A stretch of DNA of 43,672 nucleotides from an uncultured Prevotella sp. (GTDB lineage Bacteria; Bacteroidota; Bacteroidia; Bacteroidales; Bacteroidaceae), in NCBI GenBank assembly GCA_905373605.1, contig CAJPTO010000001.1, positions 1 through 43,672 of the forward strand. The letters run 5' to 3'. Below the pieces are notes generated by a model that was not told where the DNA came from, did no database searches, and saw only the letters and a program-made list of their open reading frames with translations. Shown piece after piece: positions 1-7,369 of this stretch. Made by a program: the position numbers and the translations under genes. Positions within the stretch are counted from its first letter, which is position 1. The number at the start of each line of letters is the position of its first letter.

Positions 1-21
1 ACTGGTTCTGCCCTACGAACG

Positions 22-714
22 TTAAACGCCAATACCCGGTCGGCGAACGGCCATTACGGTGTTCATCTGTTGATAAATACTTCGCGAAGTGGTGCCGTAT
101 ACGCCCACCTTTTGTGCCGACCCGCTGCAACGTACGGTTACTTTAAGCGTTTTAAACTTGCCGTCTTCGCCAATAGCCTTTATGTTGGCCTCGCCTTCAT
201 AGCTCGCGGCAATCTCAAGGATGCCAGTCTTGGCGTTCCATTTGGTGTTGAGTATGCTGTCGGGGTCGTCTATGGTGAGGCGAGCGAGGTCGCCGCCGCC
301 TGCAAGACTAACAAACTTGCTCTCGTCGCGTGGATAAAGACGTATTTCGGAGTCGCTGATACTGATGGGCGGAACCACTACGCTGATTTTTAGCTTGCGT
401 TTGAAGTCGCCCGAAAGGATGGTGGCGTAGGTTTCGCCTTCCAAGAAGCCATTGATGCGCAGCGTATCTTTCGATATGGAGATGCTTGCCACCTTCGAGT
501 CGGCGATGTTGGCTTGGTATTTTCCCGTTCCGCCACGTAGCAATACGATGCGTGTGGATTGCTTGTTGAGTGCCACCGAGTCGGTGTTGTTGGTGCCAAA
601 GGCAATGTCTGAAAGTTCGGTGTCTGTGGCGTTGTCGCAACTAGTCAATGCCATAGCCGCGAAAACCAGCAGAAGGCATAGGCGGCTTGCCGTTTTGTAT
701 ATTCGTGTTGTCAT
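22..714 (-). CDS. Exported Ig-like lipoprotein, last gene of uptake operon
   Basis: This is a 230-residue secreted lipoprotein. Residues 1-26 form a signal peptide ending in a lipobox (ALTSC), so the mature protein should be lipidated at Cys26. The rest is beta-rich and shows two consecutive Ig-like halves, each with a glycine-rich turn (LRGGTGKYQA, then LAGGGDLARL) followed by a 'current state, then rule' pattern like bacterial Ig-like/BACON-type modules. No catalytic motif is visible. It starts 3 bases after the stop of the carbohydrate-binding/FN3 gene and is therefore translated from the same transcript as the SusC/SusD genes upstream. By position it is probably a surface accessory to the transporter. 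I do not recognise a named family. Confidence is high that the gene is real and low for its role. Confidence 0.85.
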   Translation of the reverse strand: MTTRIYKTASRLCLLLVFAAMALTSCDNATDTELSDIAFGTNNTDSVALNKQSTRIVLLRGGTGKYQANIADSKVASISISKDTLRINGFLEGETYATILSGDFKRKLKISVVVPPISISDSEIRLYPRDESKFVSLAGGGDLARLTIDDPDSILNTKWNAKTGILEIAASYEGEANIKAIGEDGKFKTLKVTVRCSGSAQKVGVYGTTSRSIYQQMNTVMAVRRPGIGV

Positions 715-717
715 CGT

Positions 718-1869
718 TTAGTCTACGTTTAGTTTATATTCTATTTCCCATTTGCGCGTTGGCGTTTCTTCAATCTCTATGCGTAGGGTGTGTTCGCCTT
801 TTGAACTGAAAGTAATAGCGCCAGATGTGGGTGTAACGGGTTCGCCATCTACCCAATAACGCATTTGCGCATCGGGGTTAGCTAAGTCGTGATAGTACAG
901 CGGTAGTGTGCGTGGAGCCGTTCCTTGCTCGCGAACCATATATAAATAAGGTATGCGGTCTTCTTCGTTTACGCCGAAATTTAAAGGCAAAGTGGTTTGC
1001 GACACAGTTGCAGATGCGTCTGAAACGACAGAGCCTTTGATGGTTTTCACGCTGAAAGCGTAGCTTTTCCCTGGTTCCAGTTTTGTAACCACATATTTAG
1101 TTGCTTGTGTGGTTGCCGCTGCTTTGCCGTCGATGCTTATCTCGTAGGTTACGTCCGTTTCAGCCACAGCGTTCCAAGACAGTTCAATCTCTCGCTGTTG
1201 CGGCGTGGCATGTAGGTTAGCGGGCGGTTCGGGTTTGTTGGGCACAACGCCTTCCTTGGTTTTTACCATCGAGATGTCGTCGATAAGAATGTGTCTTCCT
1301 GCGTCGGCGTCTTCGTATACAGATAGTATGTAGAAACCCAATGCAGCCGATTCAACCCCAGCAGGTGCCTTAAAAGTGAGCGTTTTCTTTTTCCATGTGC
1401 CCGTAAAGTCTTTGGCCATGTCCTTTTGTGCCTTCCGTTCTTCTTTCTTAATCAGCTGTTCGCCTTTATACCAATCGATGTAAACCAAGATGTTGGGCTT
1501 GGTAACAGTGCCTTGATACCAGTAAGAAAGTTCGTATTCGGCACCCGGTTGCACCTTTATATAATGTGTGTTGAAGTCTTTATCGCGTGCGATGAACGAC
1601 CCGCCATTGGGGAAAACACGTATGGCGTAGTTGCCGCTGTGTGCCGTTTTCGTGCGTTCGCGCGACAGCGATGAGTTGAAATACCAATACTGGGGTTTGA
1701 GATAGGGGTCGAACGAGGGTGCTGTACCTCCTTCGCCACTGCCTTCATTGCCATTTTGAGGCTTAACATAGATTTCAAATCCCCCGTCGATAACCAACTC
1801 TTCGTGTGTTTGGGCCATGCCTGCCTGTGCAAAGGCAAGCGCGAGGGCAAAGATATGCAGTTGTTTCAT
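718..1869 (-). CDS. Secreted carbohydrate-binding-like / fibronectin type III protein
   Basis: A 383-residue exported protein. It has a type I signal peptide (MKQLHIFALALAFAQAGMAQ, cleavage after AQ) and no lipobox. Residues about 25-210 read as a jelly-roll module of the CBM4/9 or galactose-binding-like type: 'DGGFE' near the mature N-terminus, 'HSGNYAIRV', and a closing 'ILIDDISM' strand. A fibronectin type III domain follows (about 215-300, with 'LSWNAV' and 'LEPGKSYAFSV'), then a C-terminal Ig-like stretch. No T9SS sorting signal is evident. It sits between the DUF4856 gene and the last lipoprotein gene of the operon. The ligand is unknown; binding of a glycan or glycosylated substrate near the SusC/SusD complex is an inference from the fold pattern. 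Confidence 0.85.
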   Translation of the reverse strand: MKQLHIFALALAFAQAGMAQTHEELVIDGGFEIYVKPQNGNEGSGEGGTAPSFDPYLKPQYWYFNSSLSRERTKTAHSGNYAIRVFPNGGSFIARDKDFNTHYIKVQPGAEYELSYWYQGTVTKPNILVYIDWYKGEQLIKKEERKAQKDMAKDFTGTWKKKTLTFKAPAGVESAALGFYILSVYEDADAGRHILIDDISMVKTKEGVVPNKPEPPANLHATPQQREIELSWNAVAETDVTYEISIDGKAAATTQATKYVVTKLEPGKSYAFSVKTIKGSVVSDASATVSQTTLPLNFGVNEEDRIPYLYMVREQGTAPRTLPLYYHDLANPDAQMRYWVDGEPVTPTSGAITFSSKGEHTLRIEIEETPTRKWEIEYKLNVD

Positions 1870-1906
1870 ATTGTTCTTATTGATGTGTTGGCGTGTATAT
1901 GGAGTT

Positions 1907-3076
1907 TCATTGCAGACTTATGCCATACCTTTGTGCCACCTGCCAGGCCACGTTTCGCAGCGAACCTGTGGTGGATGGGTCGGCAAGGAGCCGTTGTTTG
2001 TCCCAAAGTCCGCTGCCGGCGGTTAGTTGGTTGATGAGCGTTTTTACCTCGTTGTAGGTGAAATGGGGCTTGCCCGATGCCTGTACGGTGAATTGCAGAC
2101 CATAGACAGCACCACATGCCTCCGATAAGAAGGTAAGCGCGTTGGCTGCATCCTCATCCATGTTGGCCATTGTGGTTTCGCCCATAAGCAGATTAATGGC
2201 TCTTATGGCAGCCACTTTCGAAAGTTCGGCACGAATAATGGCTTGTTGGTGCAGCATGTCGGCATAGTGATATTGGGTAATGGCAGCCCTTCCTGCTGCA
2301 AAGGCGTTGTAAAGCGTGATGCGCGATTGGCGTAAGGCGGGCGTGTTGGCAGCCTGAACGTAAGGCAACCAAAATTGATAATAGCCGTAAGCAAGGTCCC
2401 AATGATGTTCTAGTTCGGTGTAGTTGTGGCCTGCAACAAGCACGTTTTCTTCGTGGCTTTTGCGTAGGGCGTCGCTGTTTAGTACGCTGTCGTTGAGGTG
2501 AGTGTTGAGAATTTTGTCGAGATAGATGCCACCATAGACGATACCTTGGAAGAGTTCGGCCACTACTAGACCCTTTTCGTTGGCAAAAGCGAGGTTAACA
2601 TCGCCGATGTTGCGGCCTACATATCCGCCTTTTCCTGGCTTAGCCTTTTGGTTACGGGCAGTTCCAGGCCCCTCTTTGCCCATTCCGCTGAGTGTAGCAG
2701 CTTGGTTGAAGATGTCTTCCACGTCTTTCTTTACGAGGGCACTATCGGCTTTGTGGGTTGGCGATGCCGACAGTTCGCGGCGCGGTTTCAACCCAAATTC
2801 GCCATTATTGTAATAGCCCTTCATCGTTTCCAGCAGTGTTCGGTTTTCAATTCTGGCCTCTTTAAGGTAGCTGTCGTAAATATAATCGAGTGGGGAGCGC
2901 AGTAAAGTGCATTCCAAGTAGTCTACACTACTGGTTCCATTCCTTGCGAATTTGTACTGCGGGTCTGGGTAGGGAGGCATCACATAAGCCGATTCAACGG
3001 TTTCTCCTTCCCAGCGATTGCATGACGAAAAGACGAGTGGCGCCAACAAAAGCGCCAAGAATATCTTGTGGTTCAT
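1907..3076 (-). CDS. DUF4856-type lipoprotein
   Basis: A 389-residue lipoprotein with signal peptide and lipobox VFSSC (Cys19). The body is helical and carries the motif HNYTELEHHWDLAYGYY at about residues 217-233. This is how I recognise the DUF4856 family, predicted alpha-helical surface or periplasmic proteins of marine and gut Gram-negatives that often sit with TonB-dependent iron or heme uptake genes and vaguely recall imelysins. The mature N-terminus, rich in Pro and Tyr (VMPPYPDPQYKF), is also typical. The gene starts 39 bases after the preceding lipoprotein stop, past a short (TA)n stretch at about 3089-3102. The biochemical role of DUF4856 is not established. Family assignment is by motif reading, not by a search. 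Confidence 0.8.
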   Translation of the reverse strand: MNHKIFLALLLAPLVFSSCNRWEGETVESAYVMPPYPDPQYKFARNGTSSVDYLECTLLRSPLDYIYDSYLKEARIENRTLLETMKGYYNNGEFGLKPRRELSASPTHKADSALVKKDVEDIFNQAATLSGMGKEGPGTARNQKAKPGKGGYVGRNIGDVNLAFANEKGLVVAELFQGIVYGGIYLDKILNTHLNDSVLNSDALRKSHEENVLVAGHNYTELEHHWDLAYGYYQFWLPYVQAANTPALRQSRITLYNAFAAGRAAITQYHYADMLHQQAIIRAELSKVAAIRAINLLMGETTMANMDEDAANALTFLSEACGAVYGLQFTVQASGKPHFTYNEVKTLINQLTAGSGLWDKQRLLADPSTTGSLRNVAWQVAQRYGISLQ

Positions 3077-3115
3077 CGTGTGTCGTTATATATATATATA
3101 ATGTGTATGGGCGGG

Positions 3116-3736
3116 TTAGGGCAAGATGATGTAGGCGCAAAATGGGCCTTTTATCTTGCCTATTCCTTCTTCGTTTTGGTGTTCGTTCACTTTCAGAGGC
3201 TTCACAATGGTAAATCCGTCTTCGGAAATAGCCGAGATTGTGGCCTTTATCGACGACCCACGAGGACCAACGCCGTTAACCAAAAGGTACATGGGGAAAC
3301 CTGATTTGGCCTTGAAATGCAGTTCGTGTTGCTGACCGTTAGACAGAAAAGACGTTGCATCTTCGTTTGTTTTGTTAGTGGCAATGGTGGTGAGCGAACG
3401 GTTTGCTGCCACATAACGCACCACATAGCGCGACGCAAGTTCGGCCTCGGGCACGTTATTGCCCAAGATGTCTACCTCGCGAAACGAGCAAGTAAGCGTA
3501 ACATCGTAGGTTCGTACGTCTTTGGTTATCTCCACTCCGGGGTAAACGAAGTCGGAAACGGGTGCATCGGGGTTTCCCAATTGCACTACTTGGTCTTCGT
3601 AAGAAACCTTGGGCTTCTCTACACCAGTGAAAGGAAAGAGAGTGTCGTAGTCTTCGTCGGCATAATCGGCAGTGCTGCGCGAGCAGCTTACAAGCAGTGC
3701 GACCAATGCTAGGAGCGTATATTTCATTGCGTTCAT
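3116..3736 (-). CDS. Uncharacterised operon lipoprotein
   Basis: A lipoprotein of about 206 residues. The open frame extends to 3802, but the ATG at 3736 (MNAMKYTLLAL) gives a proper signal peptide with lipobox LVSC and avoids overlapping the upstream gene; an ATG at 3727 is equally possible. After a short acidic linker (DYADEDYDTLFPF) the protein is beta-rich, with no catalytic residues that stand out. It lies 28 bases after the DUF4302 gene and 39 bases before the DUF4856 gene, so it belongs to the same transcript. I do not recognise the family. Its constant company with SusC/SusD-linked lipoproteins suggests an exposed accessory of the transport complex. Confidence 0.8.
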   Translation of the reverse strand: MNAMKYTLLALVALLVSCSRSTADYADEDYDTLFPFTGVEKPKVSYEDQVVQLGNPDAPVSDFVYPGVEITKDVRTYDVTLTCSFREVDILGNNVPEAELASRYVVRYVAANRSLTTIATNKTNEDATSFLSNGQQHELHFKAKSGFPMYLLVNGVGPRGSSIKATISAISEDGFTIVKPLKVNEHQNEEGIGKIKGPFCAYIILP

Positions 3737-3764
3737 GTGTTCAGTTTGTTTTAAAGGTGGTGTA

Positions 3765-4799
3765 TCAGCGGTCGTCGCCTTCGTCCCAAATCTCGGCAAC
3801 AAGTCCCGTTGGCTTGCCTTCTGGGTGCAAGTGCTTGCTTACAAGGCGTGTTTTGCGCAAGAGAGGGTCGTAGACTTCCACCAGTTCGGCAACGAAACGT
3901 TGGCCTACACGTTGGAAATCGAAGAACATGATTTTGCTATCGTAGCGCAACCCAGCACGGAAAGAGATGCCATGCTCTGTGCCGGCGTAGCCCGAACCCA
4001 ATCCAACAATCTCTTTTGCAGGATAGTCTGGTATGGGATTTTTCTTCTGCGCAAAGAGAAAGAGGTAGTATTTCTTCTCCCTGATTTCGCGTAACAGCGA
4101 TTGGTTTGTCTCAACGTTGCGTTTTACATAAACGTCGCTGCGGAAGAATATGCGGCTACCACGGTGAATGGAGAGTTGCGGATTGACCATGCTTTCGAAG
4201 AAATCGCGGTTTTGGAAAGCTCTATCTGCAGTTTGTTTCCATTGCTCTTCGCTGGCAAGTTTGGTGAAAACGATGTATTCGCGGGCGGGTTCTAGGTAGC
4301 TGGCAGTGCGGAAAACGAGGTCGCCGTCTTCGTTCTTGCCCATGAATAGCCAATCGGAAGCGGCACGAAAAGCATCGTTAACCAACTGATGCACGTAGTT
4401 GCGGGTGACGAAACTCAGTTGTGTGAAGCTGTTTCGGCCCACGCGATATTCGCTTTTCTGTGGTGTGGAGGCTGTTTGTTGGGTGAAGTCGGCCTTCATC
4501 TCCATCGTGTTGTCGGCGTTAAACCGCATGGTGAAACTGTCTCCACCATAGCCGTATCGTCCGCGGTAACCGAATTGTGGGATTAATTCTGATGGATTGG
4601 AGAAGAGCAACGAGTCGGTTCGTGGGAAATACAGCACTCGCCAACCATGCTCGGAGTTGGTTAGTTCGGCTTTCAAGGCGGCAATGCTTTCTGCGTTGCG
4701 CTGTGCCGGCGAGCGGTCGAAGACGTCTTGGCTGGCATCGCAAGCCGCAAGTAATGTTACTATGATGGCTGTTAGCCAAGCTTTGGTATTACTGTGCAT
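3765..4799 (-). CDS. DUF4302-type lipoprotein
   Basis: A 344-residue lipoprotein (lipobox LLAAC, Cys20). Just after the signal peptide it reads 'DVFDRSPAQRNAESIAALKAEL' with a gap-free continuation into 'SEHGWRVLYFP', the N-terminal signature I associate with DUF4302 (Bacteroidetes lipoproteins beginning 'DvFdkpaaeR... LtsaenGW.l.YyP'). A beta-rich body with repeated 'F-x-F-N-x-D' type strands follows. The start codon lies 11 bases inside the metallohydrolase-family gene, so the two are translationally coupled. DUF4302 genes commonly accompany SusC/SusD pairs and TIGR04549-type metallohydrolase lipoproteins, exactly the neighbours seen here. The molecular function is unknown. Confidence 0.82.
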   Translation of the reverse strand: MHSNTKAWLTAIIVTLLAACDASQDVFDRSPAQRNAESIAALKAELTNSEHGWRVLYFPRTDSLLFSNPSELIPQFGYRGRYGYGGDSFTMRFNADNTMEMKADFTQQTASTPQKSEYRVGRNSFTQLSFVTRNYVHQLVNDAFRAASDWLFMGKNEDGDLVFRTASYLEPAREYIVFTKLASEEQWKQTADRAFQNRDFFESMVNPQLSIHRGSRIFFRSDVYVKRNVETNQSLLREIREKKYYLFLFAQKKNPIPDYPAKEIVGLGSGYAGTEHGISFRAGLRYDSKIMFFDFQRVGQRFVAELVEVYDPLLRKTRLVSKHLHPEGKPTGLVAEIWDEGDDR

Positions 4800-5757
4800 G
4801 TTGTTTGATGTAGGTGTTTATGCGGCGCAGACTGGCAATCTGCAACTGCTTTAAATTGATGTGCAGGCTTTTTTGCATGTATTGTTCCACAAAAGCCTGC
4901 TTAGCCACAATCTCTTTATAGGCTTGTTCGGCCTCTTTGTTGTATTGTTGCTGTACCTCGGGGTCGCTGTCTTGGTCGGGAGTTTGCGCTGTATTGATGG
5001 CGTCGTTCACCTCTTTGGGTGTGGCACAGAGGGTTGAACTGATGATTTCAGCAAAGTCGTCTTCGGCCGAAAGAAAGGCTTGCATGGTGTAAAAGCCGCG
5101 TTTATTGGCATAATCGGCTAGTCCGAAGTAGTCTTTTTCTTTCTTCGAGTAGCCCAAGGGAGCGGCCAAAGGTTCGGTCGAATTCGTGTAGCGATGCCCG
5201 CTTATGGCCGTAAACTTGTCGCGATCATAGGCAACAAGCTCTGCCAAACGACGTGCAAACTGGTGATGAACGCTGCGCATCAGGGCATACATCTTGTTGG
5301 CGTCGCCTGCTTTGAAGTCGTCTACGCGGAAGATACACATCTCCGAGGGCGTGAGCTGTGGGTTGTTGAGCAGTTCAACGCCGTTCTCGTCTACGTTCTG
5401 CCCACCATATAGATATATTCGTAGGGGCGTTTTACCTTGCAGGAAGTGGTCTCCTCCGAGGTTTTCTTGTCGATAAGTCTCAAAGCATAGTTCGCGAACG
5501 GCCCTTAAAATGGCCTTCACGTTGTCGGGTTTTGGTGGCGAAACGAAGGTTGTACCTGTGTTGGCGTTCTTCTGCCAACGGTAAACCACCTCGATGTTAT
5601 AAGGTGCGGTTATGCTGTCGGCTATCCAATGGTCTAGCTCTGTCTGTGGGGTTTGCACCGCTCCTGCATCCACCACGCTTTGCTCACTGAGCGATTCGTT
5701 GGTGCAGGCCTGCAAAAGGCATGGCAACAACAGGCAGATAATGTTCTTTATATTCAT
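4789..5757 (-). CDS. Import-associated zinc-metallohydrolase-family lipoprotein, active site lost
   Basis: A 322-residue lipoprotein (lipobox LLQAC, Cys18). Gene context and overall layout match the family described as 'substrate import-associated zinc metallohydrolase lipoprotein' (TIGR04549), which lies beside SusC/SusD pairs. Members should carry HExxH, normally as HHEFxH. Here residues 164-169 read HHQFAR: the catalytic Glu is Gln166 and the second zinc His is Arg169 (codons CAG and CGT at 5251-5262). A downstream helix rich in acidic residues (AEDDFAEIIS, about 230-240), where a third ligand could lie, is kept. The frame is otherwise intact, so this looks like a pseudoenzyme and not a decayed gene. 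It overlaps the DUF4302 gene by 11 bases and follows SusD by 31 bases. Confidence 0.8.
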   Translation of the reverse strand: MNIKNIICLLLPCLLQACTNESLSEQSVVDAGAVQTPQTELDHWIADSITAPYNIEVVYRWQKNANTGTTFVSPPKPDNVKAILRAVRELCFETYRQENLGGDHFLQGKTPLRIYLYGGQNVDENGVELLNNPQLTPSEMCIFRVDDFKAGDANKMYALMRSVHHQFARRLAELVAYDRDKFTAISGHRYTNSTEPLAAPLGYSKKEKDYFGLADYANKRGFYTMQAFLSAEDDFAEIISSTLCATPKEVNDAINTAQTPDQDSDPEVQQQYNKEAEQAYKEIVAKQAFVEQYMQKSLHINLKQLQIASLRRINTYIKQHAQ

Positions 5758-5788
5758 TGTTTATAGTTCTTTTTGCGTTAAAAGCCTT

Positions 5789-7309
5789 TTAATGTAAGGG
5801 TTCGTTGCGCTCGCGTGGGTTGGGTTCCAAGCCTCGGTTGATGGCTTCGGCCGGTATTTGCAACAGCTTTCGAGGGTCGTTTTTTTCCAAAGGGAAGTAG
5901 TAGGTGCTTTTAGACGAACGCTTAACTGCGATATGAAAGCGGCGAAGGTCGAACCAACGCAGGCCTTCTTGGAAGAATTCTTGCTGGCGGAACCCCACGA
6001 TGGTTTTCACCAAGGCCAGTTGTTTGAGGGTCATTCCGTAGAAGGGGGTGTATGTTTTGTAGTTGTTGCGGTTGGTCGTTGTGTATACGTCGCGGTCGAT
6101 AGAAGGCATAAAGCCAAACTTTCCTTGCATGTATTGCAGCAAATCGTCGATAGATTTGGTGTAATTCCTTAGCATGGCATGTGCCTCCATGCGGTTGAGC
6201 AGCACCTCATCGACAGTAAACAGCACGTTGGTGACGTACAATCCACGTGGTTTGCTGCCTACACTCTCGGTGGTAGACAACTCATCGAACTTGGCCAAGT
6301 ACCTACTTGAAGGCACACCAAGTACACCTGAGGTGAAAATATAGGTGCCGATGAAGTTCATTTTCTCGTAATCGCCACCGCCCTCAATGCCTTTTTGGGC
6401 GAACACTTTGTTTACAATGTTGAACGTAGAGCCATATTTCTCGGTGGGAAGGGTGCGTGCCAAGCGGCTCTCGGTGGTGGTTAGCAAGAGGTTTGCAGGC
6501 TCGTCGGTGGACGTGTAGCGACGAAACAGGTCTTGATGTCTGAACTCTAACTCGTTTGCATACGTCCGCCAAGGGCGCAATTGGGTCTTAGGGTCGCCGC
6601 CAAGTACATAGTCGGCATAGGCCACCACTTGCTGCCAGTCGCCCTTCATGAGGTAGAAACGCGTGGCAAAAGCATAGGCAGCCTTCTTGTTGAAGTGGAA
6701 TTTGGGGTGCTTGTAATACTCGTCGGCAACGAGCGTTATGCCTCGTTTCAGGTCTTTCTCAATCAGTTCGTACACCTCGCTCACCGTTTGTCGCTTATAA
6801 TCTACCAGTGCCTCCTTCTCTGGTTTGGTGATATAGGGGATACCAGGGTCGGTGCTTTGGGTGGAATAGGGTTGTGCCCAGATGTTAACTAGCATGAAGT
6901 GTAGGTAGGCTCTCAGCAAGAACGCCTCGCCATAAAGTGCTTTTACGCGCGCACTTTTGGGGTAGGTAGAGAGCAATTCCAATGCTTTGTTGGCTTGGGC
7001 GATACCTTTGTAGCAGGCATTCCAATAATTTAGGGGCGTGTCTAGGTCTTCTTGGTCGTAGTCTTCCCAAAAAAACATGGCCTCGTTCAGTCGCGAATGC
7101 ACGCCGTTGGGTCGTTCCTCAACGTTGTCGGTGCGTGGTTCGAGAAACGGAATGTAGCTGGCTTGGGGGTAAGCACCCGTAAGTAGCTCGGCAATCTTGT
7201 CTTCCGTGTCGATGGCCACATCGAGATCGGAGTCGGGACTTTGGTCCAGAAAGTCGTTGCAGGCTGTAAACAGCGCGAGCAACGCCAGTAGCAAGATGTT
7301 ATTCTTCAT
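5789..7309 (-). CDS. RagB/SusD family nutrient-binding lipoprotein
   Basis: A 506-residue SusD-type lipoprotein (lipobox FTAC followed by NDFLDQSPDSD, the standard SusD mature start). The TPR-like helical half is clear: 'YWNACYKGIAQANKALELL' and 'GEAFLLRAYLHFMLVNIWAQPY' at about residues 95-145. The C-terminal half ends with the family's 'FFQEGLRWFDLRRF' and '...EKNDPRKLLQIPAEAINRGLEPNP'. SusD proteins sit on the outer surface as a lid on the paired SusC channel and hand it the substrate. The gene follows its SusC partner by 60 bases. Substrate class cannot be read from SusD alone; the absence of any glycoside hydrolase and the presence of a FecA-like receptor argue against a classic polysaccharide locus. 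Confidence 0.95.
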   Translation of the reverse strand: MKNNILLLALLALFTACNDFLDQSPDSDLDVAIDTEDKIAELLTGAYPQASYIPFLEPRTDNVEERPNGVHSRLNEAMFFWEDYDQEDLDTPLNYWNACYKGIAQANKALELLSTYPKSARVKALYGEAFLLRAYLHFMLVNIWAQPYSTQSTDPGIPYITKPEKEALVDYKRQTVSEVYELIEKDLKRGITLVADEYYKHPKFHFNKKAAYAFATRFYLMKGDWQQVVAYADYVLGGDPKTQLRPWRTYANELEFRHQDLFRRYTSTDEPANLLLTTTESRLARTLPTEKYGSTFNIVNKVFAQKGIEGGGDYEKMNFIGTYIFTSGVLGVPSSRYLAKFDELSTTESVGSKPRGLYVTNVLFTVDEVLLNRMEAHAMLRNYTKSIDDLLQYMQGKFGFMPSIDRDVYTTTNRNNYKTYTPFYGMTLKQLALVKTIVGFRQQEFFQEGLRWFDLRRFHIAVKRSSKSTYYFPLEKNDPRKLLQIPAEAINRGLEPNPRERNEPLH

Positions 7310-7369
7310 TTATATATGGAGTGATTTTCGTTGTGTTGGTGGGGTTTATATCGTATGTTCGACTGCCGT

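Noticed and set aside
3089..3102. (TA)n tract as a promoter inside the uptake operon
   Set aside because: No TAnnTTTG with TTTG spacing is present, and the gap of 39 bases fits simple read-through.
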